Origin: Chryseobacterium sp. MFBS3-17
GTDB lineage: Bacteria > Bacteroidota > Bacteroidia > Flavobacteriales > Weeksellaceae
DNA length: 64,000 nucleotides
Direction of reading: 5' to 3'
Assembly (NCBI RefSeq): GCF_020687745.1
Contig: NZ_JAJEWK010000010.1
Coordinates: 186,001-250,000, forward strand
Shown one piece after another: positions 14,218 through 22,627 of this stretch (the first letter of the stretch is position 1; each line of letters starts with the position of its first letter). The notes below the pieces were generated by a model. The model saw nothing but the letters and a program-made list of their open reading frames with translations. It searched no databases and was not told the origin of the DNA. The translations under genes were made by a program, and so were the position numbers.

Positions 14218-16041
14218 TTATTCAACCTCCAGAAAAGAGTCCTCTGCCTCACTCCCGTTGAAATAGCGCCACACTACTCCTCCTTTTGCTTTGCCCAGAA
14301 TTTCTTCCAGTACCGGCCGGGGCGCCTCTTTGATGCGTTTCACAGATTTCAGACGGGCAAACAATAATTCTATGGATTTCTGTCCGACCCCGGGAATCTC
14401 TTCCAGTTCGCTTTTTATGGTGGAGTTTTTCCTGCGCGTGCGGTGGTGCTTCACGCCAAACCGGTGGGCCTCGTCCCGTACCCGCTGCAATATCTTCAGT
14501 GTTTCAGATTTTTTATCCAGATAAAGGGGAATTGGATCTTCGGGGAAAAATATTTCCTCCAGCCTTTTGGCAATTCCTACCACCGTAATTTTGCCGTACA
14601 GCCCCAGCAGCCTGAGGCTTTTCACTGCAGATGACAACTGCCCTTTCCCACCGTCTATCAGAATGAGTTGCGGAAGGTTTTCTCCCTCATCCAGAAGCCT
14701 TTTGTACCGCCGGTAGATCACTTCTTCCATGGTGGCAAAATCATTGGCTCCTTCCACCGTTTTCGGGTGAAAAATACGGTAATCTGCCTTGCTCGGCTTT
14801 CCATCTTTAAACACCACACAGGCGGATACCGGATTGGTTCCCTGTATATTGGAATTATCAAAACCTTCTATATGCCGCGGTTCTGCAGGCATGCGCAAAA
14901 GTTTTTGCATCTCTGCCATAATGCGGTTGGTATGCCGTTCCGGATCTACAATCTGTACCTGCTTCAACTTTTCTATGCGGTATTCTTTGGCATTTTTTTC
15001 AGAAAGTTCTACAATCCGTTTCTTATCTCCCACTTTCGGAACCATGAATTTCACGCCGGGAATCTCAAAATTCAAGTGGAAGGGTAAAAGTATTTCCCGG
15101 GACTCAGAACTGAATTTATTCCGGATTTCGATCAGGGCTTCTTCCAGAATTTCCTCATCACTTTCCTCCAGCATTTTTTTGATTTCTGTGGTATAACTCT
15201 GGATGATGTTGCCGTTCTGGATTTTAAAATAATTCACATAGGCCGCAGTTTCATCACTGGTCATTCCAAAAACATCCACATCATCAATATTGGGATTGAC
15301 CACCGTATGTTTGGCCTGATAATCCTCCAGCATATCCAGTTTTTCTTTCACCATCTGCGCAGATTCAAATTCCAGATTCTCTGCAAAGGAAGTCATCTCT
15401 TCTATCAGAAAATCCTTGGCAAGCCGGAATTCGCCTTTAATAATGCCCCGAATCGCATTGATTTTCCGGTCATAATCTTCCATTGTTTCCAATCCTTCGC
15501 ACGGACCTTTGCAGTTTTTGATGTGGTATTCCAGACATACTTTATATTTTCCGTCTGCAATTTTCTGCGGACTCAGATCCAGGTTGCAGGTTCGGATTTT
15601 GTAGATGTTTTTCACCGTATCCAGCAGTACTTTGGCGGGTCTTACCTTGGCATAGGGACCGAAATATTCGCTGCCGTCTTTAATAAGTGTTCTGGTAAGG
15701 AAAACCCTGGGGAAGTTTTCGTTTTTGATGCAAATCCAAGGATAGGTTTTATCATCCTTCATCATCACATTATAAAACGGCTGATGTTCTTTAATGAGAT
15801 TATTTTCCAGCAAAAGCGCATCATACTCACTTGGGACGATGGTAGTTTCCAGCCTGTGAATTTTCCCCACCATAATTTTGGTGCGGTAGCCGGACAAGGT
15901 TTTATTAAAGTAAGAAAGGACTCTTTTTTTCAGATTTTTAGCCTTCCCCACGTACAGCAACTGCCCGTTTTTATCATAATAGCGGTACACTCCCGGATCG
16001 GAAGACAGCGTTTTGAGTTGTAATTCTAACTGCGGATTCAC
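14218..16041 (-). CDS. uvrC: Excinuclease ABC subunit C
   Basis: The 607-residue UvrC makes both incisions in nucleotide excision repair. It has the GIY-YIG nuclease (GVYRYYDKNGQLLYVGKA near residue 17, with GVY and YVG variants), a Cys cluster (CNLDL...CLEYHIKNCKGPC), the UvrB-binding UVR motif (ESAQMVKEKLDMLEDYQ), the RNase H-like endonuclease (IEGFDNSNIQG, LILIDGGKGQLSSA, HRFGVKHHR) and C-terminal helix-hairpin-helix motifs (LEEIPGVGQKS). The start is GTG at 16041, four bases after a TAATTTTG box. It diverges from hutH. Confidence 0.96.
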   Translation of the reverse strand: MNPQLELQLKTLSSDPGVYRYYDKNGQLLYVGKAKNLKKRVLSYFNKTLSGYRTKIMVGKIHRLETTIVPSEYDALLLENNLIKEHQPFYNVMMKDDKTYPWICIKNENFPRVFLTRTLIKDGSEYFGPYAKVRPAKVLLDTVKNIYKIRTCNLDLSPQKIADGKYKVCLEYHIKNCKGPCEGLETMEDYDRKINAIRGIIKGEFRLAKDFLIEEMTSFAENLEFESAQMVKEKLDMLEDYQAKHTVVNPNIDDVDVFGMTSDETAAYVNYFKIQNGNIIQSYTTEIKKMLEESDEEILEEALIEIRNKFSSESREILLPFHLNFEIPGVKFMVPKVGDKKRIVELSEKNAKEYRIEKLKQVQIVDPERHTNRIMAEMQKLLRMPAEPRHIEGFDNSNIQGTNPVSACVVFKDGKPSKADYRIFHPKTVEGANDFATMEEVIYRRYKRLLDEGENLPQLILIDGGKGQLSSAVKSLRLLGLYGKITVVGIAKRLEEIFFPEDPIPLYLDKKSETLKILQRVRDEAHRFGVKHHRTRRKNSTIKSELEEIPGVGQKSIELLFARLKSVKRIKEAPRPVLEEILGKAKGGVVWRYFNGSEAEDSFLEVE

Positions 16042-16045
16042 CCTC

Positions 16046-16053
16046 CAAAATTA
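16046..16053 (-). promoter_or_regulatory. TAnnTTTG box 4 nt before the uvrC GTG
   Basis: TAATTTTG on the minus strand is an exact -7 match and ends four bases before the GTG at 16041. The hutH promoter begins 18 bp away on the other strand, so the two divergent promoters lie back to back. Confidence 0.45.
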
Positions 16054-16070
16054 CGCAAAACAATTTCAAA

Positions 16071-16101
16071 TTTGAGGAATGCTGAAATTTCCGTAATTTT
16101 A
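16071..16101 (+). promoter_or_regulatory. Promoter of hutH
   Basis: TTTG (16071-16074), a 19-bp spacer and TAATTTTA (16094-16101) match the consensus in all but the last base. The predicted transcript starts near 16107, which excludes the TTG at 16072 as start and supports the ATG at 16123. Confidence 0.65.
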
Positions 16102-16122
16102 AGACCTAATTTTTTACGACTT

Positions 16123-17616
16123 ATGATATATGGTGTAGACAGTTTTTCGTTCCACGATATTTTAACCATCGCCGGGAATCCGAAAGCTGCGCAACTCAAT
16201 GAACAATCCAGAAAACAAATCCTGGCTTCACAGGAAAATGTTCAGAAAATAGTTTCCTCTAACCGCACGGTCTACGGTATTAATACCGGTTTCGGACCAT
16301 TGTGTGATGTGAAGATTTCTGAGGAAGAAACGGCGCTGCTTCAGCACAATCTCATTATTTCTCATGCTGTTGGTGTGGGCAAAATGATTGATAAGGAATA
16401 TTCTAAAATCATGATGATTGCCAAAGTACATGCACTCTCCCGCGGGTTTTCCGGGGTTACACTACAGGTGATAGAAAGGCTGATTCTGATGCTGGAAAAA
16501 GACATCATTCCCTGCGTTCCGGAACAAGGAAGCGTAGGCGCATCCGGAGATCTGGCACCGCTGGCGCACATGGTGCTACCGCTGCTGGGTCTGGGGCAGG
16601 TCTGGGAAAACGACAAACCTACTGCCACAGCAGAAGTATTGCAAAAACATGACCTACAACCGCTGAAACTGGGTCCGAAGGAAGGCCTGGGACTGATCAA
16701 CGGCACCCAGTTTATCCTGGCACACGCCATCAAAGGTCTGGAGAAAATGGAATACCTGCTGGATTTGGCAGACCTTACTGCAGCTATGTCGCTGGAAGCG
16801 TACCGCGGGTCTGCAAGCCCCTTCAAAAAAGAACTTCATGAAATCCGCCCGTTTGCAGGCAGTAAAACAGTTGCTGCCCGAATGCTGAAATTTCTGGAAA
16901 ATTCTGAAAACCTGAAAGCACATGAATTTTGTGACCGTGTACAGGACCCTTATTCCTTCCGGTGTGTCCCGCAGGTACATGGTGCCAGCCGAAATGCCTA
17001 TGAACACCTGAAGGAACTTGCAGAAACCGAACTGAACTCGGTAACCGATAACCCCATTGTACTGAGTGCCGAAGAAACCATTTCCGGGGGCAACTTCCAT
17101 GGACAATTAATGGCGCTTCCCATTGATTATGCAGCACTGGCGGCTGCTGAGCTGGGAAATATTTCGGACCGCCGGAGTTATCTGCTTCTGGAAGGAAAAT
17201 TTGGCTTACCCAGACTGCTCGCAGAAAGTTCCGGGCTCAATTCCGGATTTATGATTCCACAGTACACTTCTGCGGCACTGGTATCAGAAAACAAGTCGCT
17301 TTGTTTCCCGGCATCTGCAGATTCTATCCCTACCAGTCTGGGGCAGGAAGACCATGTGTCTATGGGCAGCATTTCCGGGCGGAAACTGAACCGCATTCTG
17401 GACAACCTGGTGCATATTCTGGCTGTGGAACTGATGTTTGCCGCACAGGGTCTGGAATTTCGAAGACCGGCAAAATGCTCGGACATTATTGAAGAAAACT
17501 ACCGCATCATACGCAGTAAAGTAGCCAAACTGGAAGATGACCGGCTGATTGGCGAAGACATGCTGGCCATCGCAGAAATGATTCAAAACCGACAGTTTGT
17601 TGTTTCCGGGTCTTAA
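16123..17616 (+). CDS. hutH: Histidine ammonia-lyase
   Basis: The enzyme deaminates L-histidine to trans-urocanate, the first step of histidine breakdown. From the ATG at 16123 it has 497 residues, the usual length. VGASGDLAPLAHM (about residue 140) holds the Ala-Ser-Gly that forms the MIO electrophile, and INTGFG, FHGQLMALPIDY and the QEDHVSMGS segment are also family landmarks. hutU, hutI and hutG are not next to it in this window. A related aromatic-acid lyase or aminomutase cannot be fully excluded, but the motifs fit HutH best. Confidence 0.93.
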   Translation: MIYGVDSFSFHDILTIAGNPKAAQLNEQSRKQILASQENVQKIVSSNRTVYGINTGFGPLCDVKISEEETALLQHNLIISHAVGVGKMIDKEYSKIMMIAKVHALSRGFSGVTLQVIERLILMLEKDIIPCVPEQGSVGASGDLAPLAHMVLPLLGLGQVWENDKPTATAEVLQKHDLQPLKLGPKEGLGLINGTQFILAHAIKGLEKMEYLLDLADLTAAMSLEAYRGSASPFKKELHEIRPFAGSKTVAARMLKFLENSENLKAHEFCDRVQDPYSFRCVPQVHGASRNAYEHLKELAETELNSVTDNPIVLSAEETISGGNFHGQLMALPIDYAALAAAELGNISDRRSYLLLEGKFGLPRLLAESSGLNSGFMIPQYTSAALVSENKSLCFPASADSIPTSLGQEDHVSMGSISGRKLNRILDNLVHILAVELMFAAQGLEFRRPAKCSDIIEENYRIIRSKVAKLEDDRLIGEDMLAIAEMIQNRQFVVSGS

Positions 17617-17700
17617 TCTTGTGTAAAAACCAGTCAATATTGTAACAATCTTTAACAAAATTATACCTATTACACATATAAATAAAATAACTTATTTTTC

Positions 17701-19014
17701 ATGAAAAAAAGAATACTTTCCGCTGCTGCCGTGGCTTTTGTGAGCTTAATGCTTAATGCGCAGCAAATTAAATTTGAAGAATACAAGCTTCCGAACGGAC
17801 TTCATGTGATTCTTCACCAGGATAACAGTGCTCCGGTAGTGACTACCGGCGTGATGTATCATGTAGGATCCAAGGATGAAGATCCTGGAAGATCCGGTTT
17901 CGCTCACTTCTTTGAGCACCTTCTTTTTGAGGGTACCAAGAACATCAACCGTGGCGACTGGTTCAAAATTGTATCTGCAAACGGTGGAACCAATAATGCG
18001 AACACTACCAGTGACAGAACGTATTACTACGAAACATTCCCGTCTAACAACGCTCAACTTGGACTGTGGATGGAAGCTGAAAGACTGCGCAGTGGTGTGG
18101 TAAACCAGATTGGCGTAGACACCCAGAGAGAAGTTGTGAAAGAAGAAAAGAGAATGAGAATGGACAACCAGCCTTATGGGAACCTGTTCAATTCCATTCT
18201 GGAAAACACCTTTACCAAGCATCCGTACCACTGGTCTGTAATCGGATCCATCGAAGATCTGAATGCTGCTAAACTGGATGAGTTTCAGGCCTTCTACAAA
18301 AAATATTATGTTCCTAATAATGCAGTACTGGTCGTAGCAGGAGACATAAACCCGGATCAGACCAAAAAATGGATTGAAGAATACTATGGTTCTATCCCGA
18401 AGGGAACGGTAACTCCGAAAAACTTCCCGATGGATCCGCCTATTACCCAGGAAAAAGAAGTGACGGTTACGGATCCGAACATTCAGATTCCTGCGTACAT
18501 TTACTCGTACAGAACCCCTTCTAACAAGCACAGAGACTCCAAAATTCTGGATATGATCTCAGCATATCTGAGCGGTGGTAAATCCTCTGTACTGTACAAG
18601 AAACTCGTAGATGAGCAGAAAAAAGCGCTTCAGGTATCTGCCAACAGTATTGGTTTTGAAGATGCAGGGATTTTCGCATTCTTTGCTTTGCCTATGGGAA
18701 CTACGCCGAAAGCTGATATGCAAAAGGTCATAGATGAGGAAATTAAAAAAATTCAGACGACACTGATTTCGGAAGAAGATTACCAAAAACTTCAGAATCA
18801 GTTTGAGAATCAGTTTGTCAATTCCAACTCCAGCATTCAGGGTATTGCCGGCTCACTGGCGACCAACTACATGCTGATGGGCGATACCAACCTCATTAAC
18901 AAAGAAATAGATATTTACCGCTCTATCACCCGCCAGGACATTATGGATGCGGCAAAAAAATACCTGAACAGCAACCAAAGAGTAATCATCAACTACGTAC
19001 CTGAAAAAAAGTAA
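17701..19014 (+). CDS. Exported M16 zinc metallopeptidase, catalytic subunit
   Basis: The 437-residue protein has a signal peptide (basic start, hydrophobic core, cleavage probably after LMLNA at residue 20). The inverted zinc motif HFFEH is intact at 69-73, and the third ligand lies in REVVKEEKRM about 76 residues later. The Arg/Tyr substrate-binding pair usual in the C-terminal half is not obvious. The following gene, 7 nt downstream, shows the opposite pattern, so the two probably form a periplasmic heterodimer as in mitochondrial processing peptidase and bacterial M16B pairs. Confidence 0.92.
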   Translation: MKKRILSAAAVAFVSLMLNAQQIKFEEYKLPNGLHVILHQDNSAPVVTTGVMYHVGSKDEDPGRSGFAHFFEHLLFEGTKNINRGDWFKIVSANGGTNNANTTSDRTYYYETFPSNNAQLGLWMEAERLRSGVVNQIGVDTQREVVKEEKRMRMDNQPYGNLFNSILENTFTKHPYHWSVIGSIEDLNAAKLDEFQAFYKKYYVPNNAVLVVAGDINPDQTKKWIEEYYGSIPKGTVTPKNFPMDPPITQEKEVTVTDPNIQIPAYIYSYRTPSNKHRDSKILDMISAYLSGGKSSVLYKKLVDEQKKALQVSANSIGFEDAGIFAFFALPMGTTPKADMQKVIDEEIKKIQTTLISEEDYQKLQNQFENQFVNSNSSIQGIAGSLATNYMLMGDTNLINKEIDIYRSITRQDIMDAAKKYLNSNQRVIINYVPEKK

Positions 19015-19021
19015 TCTTACA

Positions 19022-21055
19022 ATGAAACATAATTTTAAATATATAGCAGCAGCATTTTTGATTTCGGGTGCTGTTCATGCCCAAAAAATTGACATCAACA
19101 AAATGCCGGTTCCGGGACCTACGCCTACCATTAATATTGCCACGCCGAAAACCTTCACCATGAAGAATGGTCTTACGGTGATGGTGGTAGAAAACCATAA
19201 GTTACCGCGCGTAAATGTAACGCTGAGCATGGACCGCCCGCCGTTTTACGAAGGTAATATTGTAGGGGTAAGCCAGGTAATGGCAGACCAGCTGGGGAAC
19301 GGGACGACCAAAATGAGCAAAGATGATTTTAACAAAAGAGTAGACTATCTGGGCGCGAGCATCAACTTCTCCGCATCAGGTGCTTTTTCTAATTCGCTCT
19401 CTAAATATTTCCCTGAAGTACTGGGACTGATGTCTGATGCCATTATCAATCCTAAATTTACCGGCGAAGAAGTAGAGAAAACCAAAGACCGGATGATTGA
19501 AGGACTGAAGGCAAGTGAAAAAAGTGCAGACGCTATTGCCTCCAGAGTATCCAACGCCTTGATTTACGGCAAGAATACCTCCCGCGGGGAATTTGAAACA
19601 GAAGCCAGCATCAAAGCCATCAAACTGGCAGATGTGCAGAATCTGTACAGCAAGCATTTCATTCCGAACAATGCACACCTGGTCATTGTAGGTGATGTAA
19701 AATTCGACGAAGTAAAAAAACTGGTTGAAAAGAACCTGAATAACTGGAAAAAATCCAACACGACTTATGCTCCGCTGGAGCCGGCTGCAAATGTGGCCAA
19801 AACTGAAATCAACATCGTAGATGTTCCGAACGCCGTGCAATCTGTAATCAGCGTAGGAAACATTCACGACCTGAAAATGAATGACCCGAAATATTTTGCA
19901 GCCACTATGGCCAATTATATCCTGGGTGGCGGCGGAGAAGCCAGACTTTTCATGAACCTGAGAGAGAAAAACGCATTCACCTATGGTGCGTACTCTTCCC
20001 TCTCTACCTATAAATACGGACCTTCTTTTTCTGCAGAAGCCAGTGTAAGAAATGAAGTAACCGATAAGGCCGTACAGGAATTCATGAATGAACTGAAAGG
20101 TATTTCCACCGTAAAAACTGAAGAGCTTACAAATGCAAAAGCCAAACTGAAGGGAGATTTCATCCGTTCGCTGGAAAGACCTGAAACCATTGCCCGTTTT
20201 GCGGTGAACCAGAAAACACAGAATCTGCCGGCAGATTTTTATACCAATTATCTGAAATCTATAGACAAAGTAACGGCCGGAGATATCTCCAATGCGGTAA
20301 AAGCGACCATTATGCCGGAAAAATCCAGAATTTTCATTGCCGGTAAAGCATCTGAAATTGCAGATAACTTAGAGAAACTGGGTTATCCTGTGAAATATTA
20401 TGACGACCAGGCAAATCCGGTTGCAAAACCAGTAGCCCAGAAAGCAGACGCCAGCGTAACGCCCTCTGCAGTGGCAGACAAGTATATTGCAGCCATAGGC
20501 GGTGCTGCCAATGTGCAAAAACTGAACTCCATCACCACGAACGCCACCGGAAAAATCCAGGGAATGGACATCAACATGAAACTCATTCAGCAAAAAGGCG
20601 GGAAAATGATGATGGATATGCAGATGATGGGACAAACCATGCAGAAGGTAGTATTTGACGGAAAGCAAGGCTATATGGAAGCACAGGGACAGAAAATGCC
20701 GCTTCCGGAGGATGCCGTAAAGGAACTGGCTGAAAACAAAGAACTGTTCCCTGAACTGGCATTCGGAAAATCCGAGGAGTTCAAAGTAACCGGTATTGAA
20801 AAGAATAACGGAGAAGATGCTTATGTGGTAAAAGGTAAGGACATTACTTATTTTTACAGCACCAAAACCGGGCTGAAGACCGGCGAAACTAGAAGCCAGG
20901 GCGGACAAACGGTACCTTCTACCTACTCTGATTACAAAGATGTATCCGGCGTGAAGATGCCCTACAAAATCACCCAGAATCTGGGCGGCATGGATGTAGA
21001 GTTCAACGTGACCGCTTATGAGGTAAACCAGGCAAAAGATACAGACTTTAAATAA
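19022..21055 (+). CDS. Exported non-catalytic M16 subunit fused to a second domain
   Basis: The 677-residue protein has a signal peptide (cleavage probably after AVHA, residue 20) and an M16 fold over about 40-460. At the zinc site HxxEH is replaced by Q85, A88 and D89, so it cannot act alone. R314 and Y321 in LREKNAFTYG match the pair that binds substrate in non-catalytic subunits. Residues about 470-677 form an extra strand-rich domain resembling LolA-like lipoprotein-binding folds (YIAAIGGAANVQKL, GKMMMDMQMMG, YSDYKDVSGVKMPYKI). Its gene lies 7 nt after the catalytic partner and a terminator follows. Confidence 0.88.
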   Translation: MKHNFKYIAAAFLISGAVHAQKIDINKMPVPGPTPTINIATPKTFTMKNGLTVMVVENHKLPRVNVTLSMDRPPFYEGNIVGVSQVMADQLGNGTTKMSKDDFNKRVDYLGASINFSASGAFSNSLSKYFPEVLGLMSDAIINPKFTGEEVEKTKDRMIEGLKASEKSADAIASRVSNALIYGKNTSRGEFETEASIKAIKLADVQNLYSKHFIPNNAHLVIVGDVKFDEVKKLVEKNLNNWKKSNTTYAPLEPAANVAKTEINIVDVPNAVQSVISVGNIHDLKMNDPKYFAATMANYILGGGGEARLFMNLREKNAFTYGAYSSLSTYKYGPSFSAEASVRNEVTDKAVQEFMNELKGISTVKTEELTNAKAKLKGDFIRSLERPETIARFAVNQKTQNLPADFYTNYLKSIDKVTAGDISNAVKATIMPEKSRIFIAGKASEIADNLEKLGYPVKYYDDQANPVAKPVAQKADASVTPSAVADKYIAAIGGAANVQKLNSITTNATGKIQGMDINMKLIQQKGGKMMMDMQMMGQTMQKVVFDGKQGYMEAQGQKMPLPEDAVKELAENKELFPELAFGKSEEFKVTGIEKNNGEDAYVVKGKDITYFYSTKTGLKTGETRSQGGQTVPSTYSDYKDVSGVKMPYKITQNLGGMDVEFNVTAYEVNQAKDTDFK

Positions 21056-21076
21056 TTGATTCATGAATCATCTGAT

Positions 21077-21107
21077 AAACGGCAGCGAAAGTTGCCGTTT
21101 ATTTTTC
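21077..21107 (+). terminator. Terminator after the M16 pair
   Basis: AAACGGCA (21077-21084) pairs with TGCCGTTT (21093-21100) across an 8-nt loop, followed by ATTTTT. A perfect 14-bp palindrome, TGATTCATGAATCA, lies just before it at 21057-21070. Confidence 0.8.
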
Positions 21108-21148
21108 TGATTTAAAGGGTGTAGAAACGGAAGTATTCCGCTCACTAT

Positions 21149-21179
21149 TTTGTAGTTCGGCAAAAAAAAGTTAATTTTG
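21149..21179 (+). promoter_or_regulatory. Consensus promoter of secG
   Basis: TTTG (21149-21152), a 19-bp spacer and TAATTTTG (21172-21179) match the Bacteroidota promoter at every defined base. The secG ATG is 28 nt downstream. Confidence 0.8.
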
Positions 21180-21207
21180 CGAACTTAAAAAACTCTTAAA
21201 ATACATA

Positions 21208-21552
21208 ATGGGTACAATATTTACATTATTCATGGTGCTGATCATGATCGCTTGTGTTCTTCTGATTATTATTATTATGGCACAAAACCCTAAGGGCGGA
21301 GGTCTCTCTTCGACCTTCGGAGGGGCATCTTCTGCACAGTTTGGAGTGCAAAGAACCAATGACTTTATGGAGAAAGCCACCTGGACGATCGGAATCACGA
21401 TTGTTGTGCTTTCCATTTTAAGCGTGGTGCTTACTGCAAAACCAAAAATGAAGATGGCTCCTCAGGCTCCGGCTGCTACCGAAGCTCCTGTACAGAGTGC
21501 TCCGGCCACACAACCTGCTCCTGCTCCACAACAGGTTCCTGCAGGACAATAA
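21208..21552 (+). CDS. secG: Preprotein translocase subunit SecG
   Basis: The 114-residue protein has the SecG layout: one transmembrane helix at the start (about 3-25), the conserved cytoplasmic loop with MAQNPKGGGLSSTFGG, and a second helix (about 52-75). A Pro/Ala/Gln-rich tail of about 35 residues is typical of Bacteroidota forms. SecG joins SecYE and eases SecA-driven export. The gene has its own strong promoter and a terminator shared with the convergent gene. Confidence 0.92.
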   Translation: MGTIFTLFMVLIMIACVLLIIIIMAQNPKGGGLSSTFGGASSAQFGVQRTNDFMEKATWTIGITIVVLSILSVVLTAKPKMKMAPQAPAATEAPVQSAPATQPAPAPQQVPAGQ

Positions 21553-21578
21553 GAAATCAACAATTTAAAAAAATAAAG

Positions 21579-21610
21579 TACGGTTCAGGAATTCTGATCC
21601 GTATTTTTTT
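21579..21610 (+). terminator. Terminator of secG, overlapping the next gene's end
   Basis: A 10-bp stem with one mismatch (21579-21588 with 21594-21603) and a 5-nt loop precedes seven T residues. It overlaps the last codons of the convergent glycosyltransferase gene. Confidence 0.75.
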
Positions 21611-22622
21611 GTGAAAACCAATAGTTCCTCTGATCCTCAAAAAAAACACCGTTCAACCAGGAATCAAGCGACATCATTTGCAGGGTTTCCTCCGGAATAC
21701 TGACCGTTTTTGAGGCTAAAAAGCTTTGCGGAATCTCGGGTTGCTCCCGGTTTGTAATAAGAATATTTTGCGGATGATAGAACGGATAATTTTTAATATC
21801 CTCATTGAAAGTAATCAGTTTCTTGCCCAATGCCATCACTTCAAAAGTCCTCATGGTAAGTCCGTTCTGAAAAGGTTTATTGATGTCCAGAACCGCTTTT
21901 GTCTTCTGGTAATATCGGGAAATTTCAGAATGGGAAAGCTTTTTGAAACTGGCTTTCCGGAGATCAAAATCTTTAAAATTTCTATCGAAAATTCTTTTCA
22001 GAACCAGCACAGTTTTCCCCGGCGCATAATAATAAAAAAAAGTACTCAACCCGGCTTTTTCACACGCTTTTCTTACTTTTTCGCCAATGCGATACCGGTC
22101 TGTATGTGCACTTCCAATAAAAGTAACGTCAACTTCCGGCCGAGAATGAGAATGCGACTTCCTGTATTGATCAAGGAAAAAAAGCGGCCTGAAACCCATG
22201 TTATTATTCAAAGCATCAGCTCTGTCGAACGTTATACTTTTATCAAAATACGGAATAAAATCTGCAAACCTGGGATGTTCATGAAGAGCGTCGTAGGTAT
22301 AAGCGATCATTTTCATGCCGGGATTTTCCTTTTTTATTTTTTTGATGAAGGACAACGGAATCGCTTCGCCTTTGATCAACAAGAAATAATCATACTTTCT
22401 ATTTTCCGTTTTTTTGAAAACAGAACGATAGTATTTTTGAATCTGAAAAGCCAAAACGCTACGAAACACCCGGATGATTCCCTTTTGCAAAACAGAATTG
22501 GAAGGACGGTCATCAAAAAAATCGACTGTAGCACCCAGTTCCTGCAACCGTTCGACAATGGCTTTTTCATACCCGAAAAAACGGACCGAGATCAACAGTA
22601 TTTTTTTTCCTTTAACATCCAT
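21585..22622 (-). CDS. Glycosyltransferase family protein (CgeB-like C-terminus)
   Basis: The 345-residue protein has no signal peptide and begins with a GT-B-like Rossmann strand (KKILLISVRFFGYEKAIVERL). The C-terminal part carries TMRTFEVMALGKKLITFNEDIKNYPFY, the stretch that contacts the nucleotide sugar in CgeB-like and group 1 glycosyltransferases. Donor and acceptor are unknown. It starts 5 nt after the epimerase gene and ends the minus-strand cluster beginning at recR, so surface polysaccharide or lipopolysaccharide synthesis is the likely role. Confidence 0.7.
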   Translation of the reverse strand: MDVKGKKILLISVRFFGYEKAIVERLQELGATVDFFDDRPSNSVLQKGIIRVFRSVLAFQIQKYYRSVFKKTENRKYDYFLLIKGEAIPLSFIKKIKKENPGMKMIAYTYDALHEHPRFADFIPYFDKSITFDRADALNNNMGFRPLFFLDQYRKSHSHSRPEVDVTFIGSAHTDRYRIGEKVRKACEKAGLSTFFYYYAPGKTVLVLKRIFDRNFKDFDLRKASFKKLSHSEISRYYQKTKAVLDINKPFQNGLTMRTFEVMALGKKLITFNEDIKNYPFYHPQNILITNREQPEIPQSFLASKTVSIPEETLQMMSLDSWLNGVFFEDQRNYWFSQKNTDQNS

Positions 22623-22627
22623 TCTGA

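Noticed and set aside
19268-19300. Frameshift or sequencing error as cause of the missing zinc motif in the second M16 protein
   Set aside because: The frame is intact over 677 codons, the partner gene supplies the motif, and the Arg/Tyr pair of non-catalytic subunits is conserved.
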